11,405 bases of DNA from CAYWTX01 sp964461295 (GTDB lineage: Bacteria > Planctomycetota > Phycisphaerae > SM23-33): assembly GCA_964461295.1 (NCBI GenBank), contig CAYWTX010000166.1, positions 1-11,405 on the forward strand. The letters are read 5' to 3'. This document shows, in pieces, positions 8,168 through 11,405 of the stretch. Position numbers and translations under genes: made by a program. The first letter of the stretch is position 1, and every line of letters starts with the position of its first letter. The notes under the pieces are model-generated. The model was not told the DNA's origin, searched no databases, and worked only from the letters and a program-made list of their open reading frames with translations.

Positions 8168-8299
8168 GCAATGATGACGGGATCGGGATACACAACGCGG
8201 GCCTCCTTCACAACCGATTGCGGATTGCGGATTGCGGCTTGGGGATGGAAGACGAAGACACCCGGTGCGGGCGCCACGGTTGCGTCGTCAGCCCGGAAG
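8168..8299. other. Probable intergenic stretch containing a dispersed-type repeat
   Basis: An open frame from ATGs at 8171 and 8174 continues through this stretch into the PQQ-like gene, so a longer gene is possible. Against it, the third-position G/C bias is weaker here, no ribosome binding site precedes the ATGs, and the stretch contains a heptanucleotide repeat of a kind seen between genes. The spurious peptide DCGLRIA encoded here is a hallmark of that repeat. I see no terminator hairpin, so the operon reading is not contradicted. Confidence 0.5.
8216..8236 (+). repeat. Tandem repeat, three perfect copies of GATTGCG
   Basis: Three head-to-tail copies of the 7-base unit GATTGCG lie just upstream of the PQQ-like gene. 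Longer arrays of the same unit are familiar from intergenic DNA of many environmental bacteria, where they generate spurious peptides of the DCGLRIA type. Its position argues that the true start of the downstream gene is to its right. Confidence 0.8.
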
Positions 8300-10993
8300 G
8301 TGCGAACGGCAAGCCGGTGGCGAATGCCACTGGTCGCGGCGTGCGCGTGGTGCTTGTTGGCGATCGCGCCGGCGCAGGCGGACTGGCGGACGTGCAGAGG
8401 CAATTCGCAGCGGACGGGATGCACGGACGGCAAGGTCGGCCCGGCCAGCCCCGTGGTGCTGTGGGCGTACACGGCCCAGGAGCATTACGCCGGCTCGCCG
8501 GTGGTGGACGGCGGTCGGCTGTACCTGCCGGGGTTGGGGGCGTTCAACACGGGCGTGTTCCACGCGGTGGACGCCTCGTCGCGGAGCGACCGGCGAACGG
8601 TCTGGTCGCTGTCGGCCCCCTATGTGACACGCCCGACGGTCTGCTCGCCGGCCGTCGCCGGCGGGCTGGTGATCTTCGGCGACGGGATGCACCAGACGGA
8701 CGACGCGATCCTGTACGCGGTGCAGGCCGGCAGCGGCATGCCGCTGTGGCGGTATGACGTGCCGGGCAAGCTGATCCACATGGAGGGTTCGCCGACGGTG
8801 GAGGGCGACAAGGTGTACATCGGGGCCGGCGACGGCGGGGTGCTATGCCTGGACGCCGCCCGGGTGACGCTCGACGGGCAGGAGGTGGACGCCGCCGCCG
8901 CTCGCGACGCCGTCGCCAAGAAGTGGGAGGACCTCCAGGCCAAGTACCAGGAAGCCAGAAAGAAGGACCCCCAGTTCGCTGTGGCCCCGCGGTTCGACGA
9001 TCTGCCCAAGGCCAAGCCCAAGCTCCTCTGGCAGTCGGGGGCCAAACAGTGGCACGTGGACGCCCCGGTGGCCGTCCAGGGCAACCGCCTGCTGGTGGCC
9101 TCGGCGTATCTCGACGATGAGAAGGTCGGCAAGCGGGCGCTGCTGTGCCTCCGCGCCGCCGACGGGACGGGCCGGTGGGAGACGCCCCTGGAAATCAACC
9201 CGTGGGCCGGACCCACCGTCGCCGACAGCGCCACCGTCCTGGTCGGTTGCAGCAGCGTGCGGTTCGACCCCGAGGCCATCGACAAGGCCAAGGGCGAGAT
9301 CGTGGCCGTCAACTTCCAGGACGGCAAGGTCCGCTGGCGGCGGGAGATGCCCGGCGGGGTGCTGTCGTCGGTGGCCGCCGGCGACGGCCTGGCCGTCTGC
9401 GCCACCACGGGCGGCAAGATCGTCGCCTGCGACCTGGGCTCCGGCGATGTCAAGTGGACCTACTCCGGCGGGACGCCGTTCTTCGGCGCGCCCGCCCTGG
9501 CCGGCGCCGTCGCCTACGCCGCCGACCTCAAGGGCGTCCTCCATGCCGTGCGACTCTTCGACGGCAAGCAACTCTGGACGTTCGACGTGCTGACCGACAA
9601 GGCTGTCCTAGCCCCCGGCATGTTCTTCGGCTCGCCCGTCGTTCACGAGGGACGAATCTACCTGGCCTCGTGCAACGCCCTGAGCAAGGAGGCGGGCCGG
9701 CCGTCGGCCGTCGTGTGCGTGACCGACAAGGCCGAGATCGCCGACATACGAGCGGCCGTGCGGGTGGAGGTGGACCGCGTCAACGGGCGGATCGTCATCC
9801 CCTGCCGGATCGCCCCGCGGAAACTGGCGAACCTGACCGAGGTCTACCCGATCGAGGTGATCGCGACGTACCCTTCGCCGCGCGGGCAGAAGGCCCACGA
9901 GACGGTCGTGACCTTCCAGGTGACGCCCAGCGACGTGCACAAGGCGATGGAGGAGCTGGGCCTCAAGGCCGGCGTGCCCGCCAAGGGCGCCACCAATGTC
10001 GCCTCCGGGCCGCAGGTCGGCATTTCCCTGCTCCTGCCGTCGTCGGCCGGACCGCCCCGCCTCGTGCCCATCGAGGCCGCGTTGGTTGACCGCCTGACGG
10101 ACAAGTCGCCGCCGCCGCTGCGCTGGCTGTTCACCGGGTCGGCCACGCAGCAGCCCGACCCGCAGAAGGACCAGCGCATCTACGGCGCCGACGCCAGCGG
10201 GACGCTCATCGCCCTGTTCCCCGTGACCGACGAGACGGTCTTCCAGTCCACCTTCACCATGCGCGAGGAGGGGATGCTCAAACTGGACACCAACCTCAAG
10301 CTCCTGCCGCCGGAGGGAACGGCGGTGAAGATGGTGATCGACGCCCGCCCGCGAACCGCCACGGCCCCAGCCGAGGACGTCCCGGCCGGCCCGCGTCCGT
10401 TCCTGGCCGCCAACCCGCTGCCGCCGCTGATTGCCTCGCCGCTGGCGTACGAGGAGTACGGCCTGGCGGGTCTGTCGCTGCGGCTGCCGCTGCCGGCGGT
10501 GCGGGCGGCCGGGCCGGGACTGGTAGGCGTCGAGCCGCTTCGCCCGCTGCCATTGCGGTCGGAGGCGGACACGCCGCCGCTGGCGTCGTCGCCCTGGACG
10601 CTGGAGATGGCGCGGGGGCCCCTGGCGGCCCGCCCGCCGGCGCGGGCGGCTGGGCCCGACGTGCGGGTCCCCCTCTTGCCGGGCCGGACCGGCTACGACG
10701 CCGGCTCGACCGACACCCGCGGGCTGCTGCCGGACGCTGGGCTCCTGGCGGCCGTCGCCGCCCGCCCGCCGCTGGTCGAGTTGTCGGCACCGTTCCTTCG
10801 GCTGCGGCTGCCCGACCCGTTCGAGGACGCCGCGGCGATGAGCACAGCCGGCCTGCCTACGGAGAGCCAGTCGCCTGCCACCCCGCAACGGGGCGAGATG
10901 CCGCGGCCGACGCTGGCGGTCCCCCCTCCGCCAGCCACAGACCCGGCCAGCAGGCCCGCCAGCCCGCCGGCGTCGCAACCGGCACCGAAGTAG
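8300..10993 (+). CDS. Exported PQQ-like beta-propeller protein fused to a YdjY-like domain
   Basis: From the chosen GTG the protein is 897 residues. It opens MRTASRWRMPLVAACAW, a signal peptide cleaved near APAQA (27). Residues about 28-475 are a PQQ-binding-like (pyrrolo-quinoline-quinone enzyme-type) propeller with repeated 'SPVV-GRLYL', 'GLVIFGDG' and 'GKVRWR' strands. It lacks the dehydrogenase active-site and haem motifs, so a structural or binding role is likely. A charged helical insertion (DAVAKKWEDLQAKYQEARKK, about 204-223) interrupts one blade. Residues about 479-682 match the YdjY-like domain: NGRIVIPCRI, KAHETVVTFQVTPSDVH, LGLKAGVPA, WLFTGS, YGADASGTLIALF. The function of that domain is unknown. 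The last roughly 210 residues are Pro/Ala/Leu-rich low-complexity sequence ending ASRPASPPASQPAPK. Alternative starts are ATG 8171/8174 (40 or so residues longer) and ATG 8324; the start is uncertain, the gene is not. Confidence 0.88.
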   Translation: MRTASRWRMPLVAACAWCLLAIAPAQADWRTCRGNSQRTGCTDGKVGPASPVVLWAYTAQEHYAGSPVVDGGRLYLPGLGAFNTGVFHAVDASSRSDRRTVWSLSAPYVTRPTVCSPAVAGGLVIFGDGMHQTDDAILYAVQAGSGMPLWRYDVPGKLIHMEGSPTVEGDKVYIGAGDGGVLCLDAARVTLDGQEVDAAAARDAVAKKWEDLQAKYQEARKKDPQFAVAPRFDDLPKAKPKLLWQSGAKQWHVDAPVAVQGNRLLVASAYLDDEKVGKRALLCLRAADGTGRWETPLEINPWAGPTVADSATVLVGCSSVRFDPEAIDKAKGEIVAVNFQDGKVRWRREMPGGVLSSVAAGDGLAVCATTGGKIVACDLGSGDVKWTYSGGTPFFGAPALAGAVAYAADLKGVLHAVRLFDGKQLWTFDVLTDKAVLAPGMFFGSPVVHEGRIYLASCNALSKEAGRPSAVVCVTDKAEIADIRAAVRVEVDRVNGRIVIPCRIAPRKLANLTEVYPIEVIATYPSPRGQKAHETVVTFQVTPSDVHKAMEELGLKAGVPAKGATNVASGPQVGISLLLPSSAGPPRLVPIEAALVDRLTDKSPPPLRWLFTGSATQQPDPQKDQRIYGADASGTLIALFPVTDETVFQSTFTMREEGMLKLDTNLKLLPPEGTAVKMVIDARPRTATAPAEDVPAGPRPFLAANPLPPLIASPLAYEEYGLAGLSLRLPLPAVRAAGPGLVGVEPLRPLPLRSEADTPPLASSPWTLEMARGPLAARPPARAAGPDVRVPLLPGRTGYDAGSTDTRGLLPDAGLLAAVAARPPLVELSAPFLRLRLPDPFEDAAAMSTAGLPTESQSPATPQRGEMPRPTLAVPPPPATDPASRPASPPASQPAPK

Positions 10994-11153
10994 GCTCCGG
11001 AACCCCTGCCTTTTCCCCAGGAACTGCCCCTCTGTGCTGGTCCAGCGACTTTCGGCCCGCACAGCCCACGAACAGGTCTGGGGGTCTTGCAGCATGGAGC
11101 CGCGTGGTAAGCTATGTCCTCAGCGACAGTAACGACGCTCAGGAAGCCTACCG
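10994..11153. other. Spacer between the PQQ-like gene and the transposase
   Basis: No gene is supported in these 160 nt. There is no strong hairpin followed by a T-run, so no intrinsic terminator is called. The left end of the right-hand insertion element must lie somewhere here if the transposase belongs to a complete element, but I could not identify an inverted-repeat boundary. Confidence 0.4.
11141..11146 (+). promoter_or_regulatory. Ribosome binding site of the transposase
   Basis: AGGAAG lies 7 nt upstream of a TTG at 11154. There is a stop at 11130-11132 in the same frame and no ATG in between, so this motif decides the start. Confidence 0.6.
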
Positions 11154-11405
11154 TTGCCCGACCATCAGTTGCCAGACATCCCGCTGCCTCCCGGATGGGC
11201 CGAGAACGTCAAGTCGGCCGTTCTCCACGTCATCTCCCTGGCCCACTTCGCTATCGTGGCGACCCGCGGCTGGGCTGCCAACAGCATCAACGCACGCGTC
11301 CGCTTGACGGCCGAGAACGACCAGCTCAAGCAAGAGGTCCAACTGCTCCGCGAGGAACTCCGGATCAAGGACACTCGCCTCGCCAAGATCGGTCCTCGAC
11401 ACCGG
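11154..11405 (+). CDS. N-terminal part of an integrase-type transposase (runs off the window)
   Basis: A TTG start gives 84 codons to the window edge. The peptide has LPPGWAENVKSAVLHVISLA early, then ARGW-type residues (ATRGWAANSINARVRL), and a coiled-coil helix AENDQLKQEVQLLREELRIK, ending AKIGPRHR. I recognise this as the start of a large planctomycete transposase/integrase family in which a leucine-rich helix precedes a helix-turn-helix and an rve/DDE catalytic core. The catalytic domain lies beyond the window. Other overlapping frames here (for example from GTG 11104) lack both the ribosome binding site and the family pattern. A mobile element in this position marks the right edge of the gene block. 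Identification from memory of the family is fairly good; the element's ends and activity cannot be judged. Confidence 0.72.
   Translation, partial: MPDHQLPDIPLPPGWAENVKSAVLHVISLAHFAIVATRGWAANSINARVRLTAENDQLKQEVQLLREELRIKDTRLAKIGPRHR

Noticed and set aside
11104..11307. Overlapping plus-strand open frame starting at GTG 11104
   Set aside because: The frame from TTG 11154 has a ribosome binding site and a recognisable transposase N-terminus; this one has neither.
1..11405. tRNA, rRNA, CRISPR array or riboswitch
   Set aside because: No spaced direct-repeat array, cloverleaf or rRNA-like conserved stretch was seen by eye; the gene-free stretches are all under about 160 nt.

Overview
The window is GC-rich and every clear gene is written in a strong G/C-third-position code. 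It looks like chromosomal DNA of a member of the Planctomycetota, possibly a Phycisphaerae-like lineage from a metagenome. This rests on three family-level recognitions: FG-GAP/VCBS proteins with long basic signal-peptide n-regions, a PQQ-type propeller fused to a YdjY-like domain, and fragments of an integrase-type transposase family that I associate with planctomycetes. No rRNA or housekeeping marker is present, so the taxonomy is inference.

Layout. Positions 1-91 hold the last 29 codons of a probable transposase (+). A minus-strand gene (1828 down to 194) encodes an exported six-blade FG-GAP propeller protein. A 128-bp divergent spacer (1829-1956) separates it from three plus-strand genes. 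These are a 1276-residue exported TPR protein (1957-5787), an exported seven-blade FG-GAP protein with an inserted jelly-roll domain (5777-8167, overlapping the TPR gene by 11 nt), and an exported PQQ-like propeller protein with a YdjY-like domain and a long Pro/Ala-rich tail (about 8300-10993). A short spacer follows, then the first 84 codons of an integrase-type transposase (from 11154, +) run off the window.

How the genes may work together. All four complete genes carry export signals and are built only of protein-binding or ligand-binding scaffolds (TPR, FG-GAP, jelly roll, PQQ-like propeller). No catalytic domain is recognisable apart from the uncharacterised YdjY-like part. Overlapping or tight spacing suggests that the three plus-strand genes form an operon. 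The two FG-GAP proteins on either side of the TPR gene share the same N-terminal module, so they look like diverged partners. The simplest reading is a periplasmic or cell-surface assembly, for adhesion, polymer binding or envelope organisation, of unknown substrate. That role is inference.

The most noteworthy points are the shared N-terminal module, the domain-inside-propeller architecture, the PQQ/YdjY fusion, the apparent loss of a seventh blade from the minus-strand gene next to a transposase end, and the matching transposase fragments at the two window edges.
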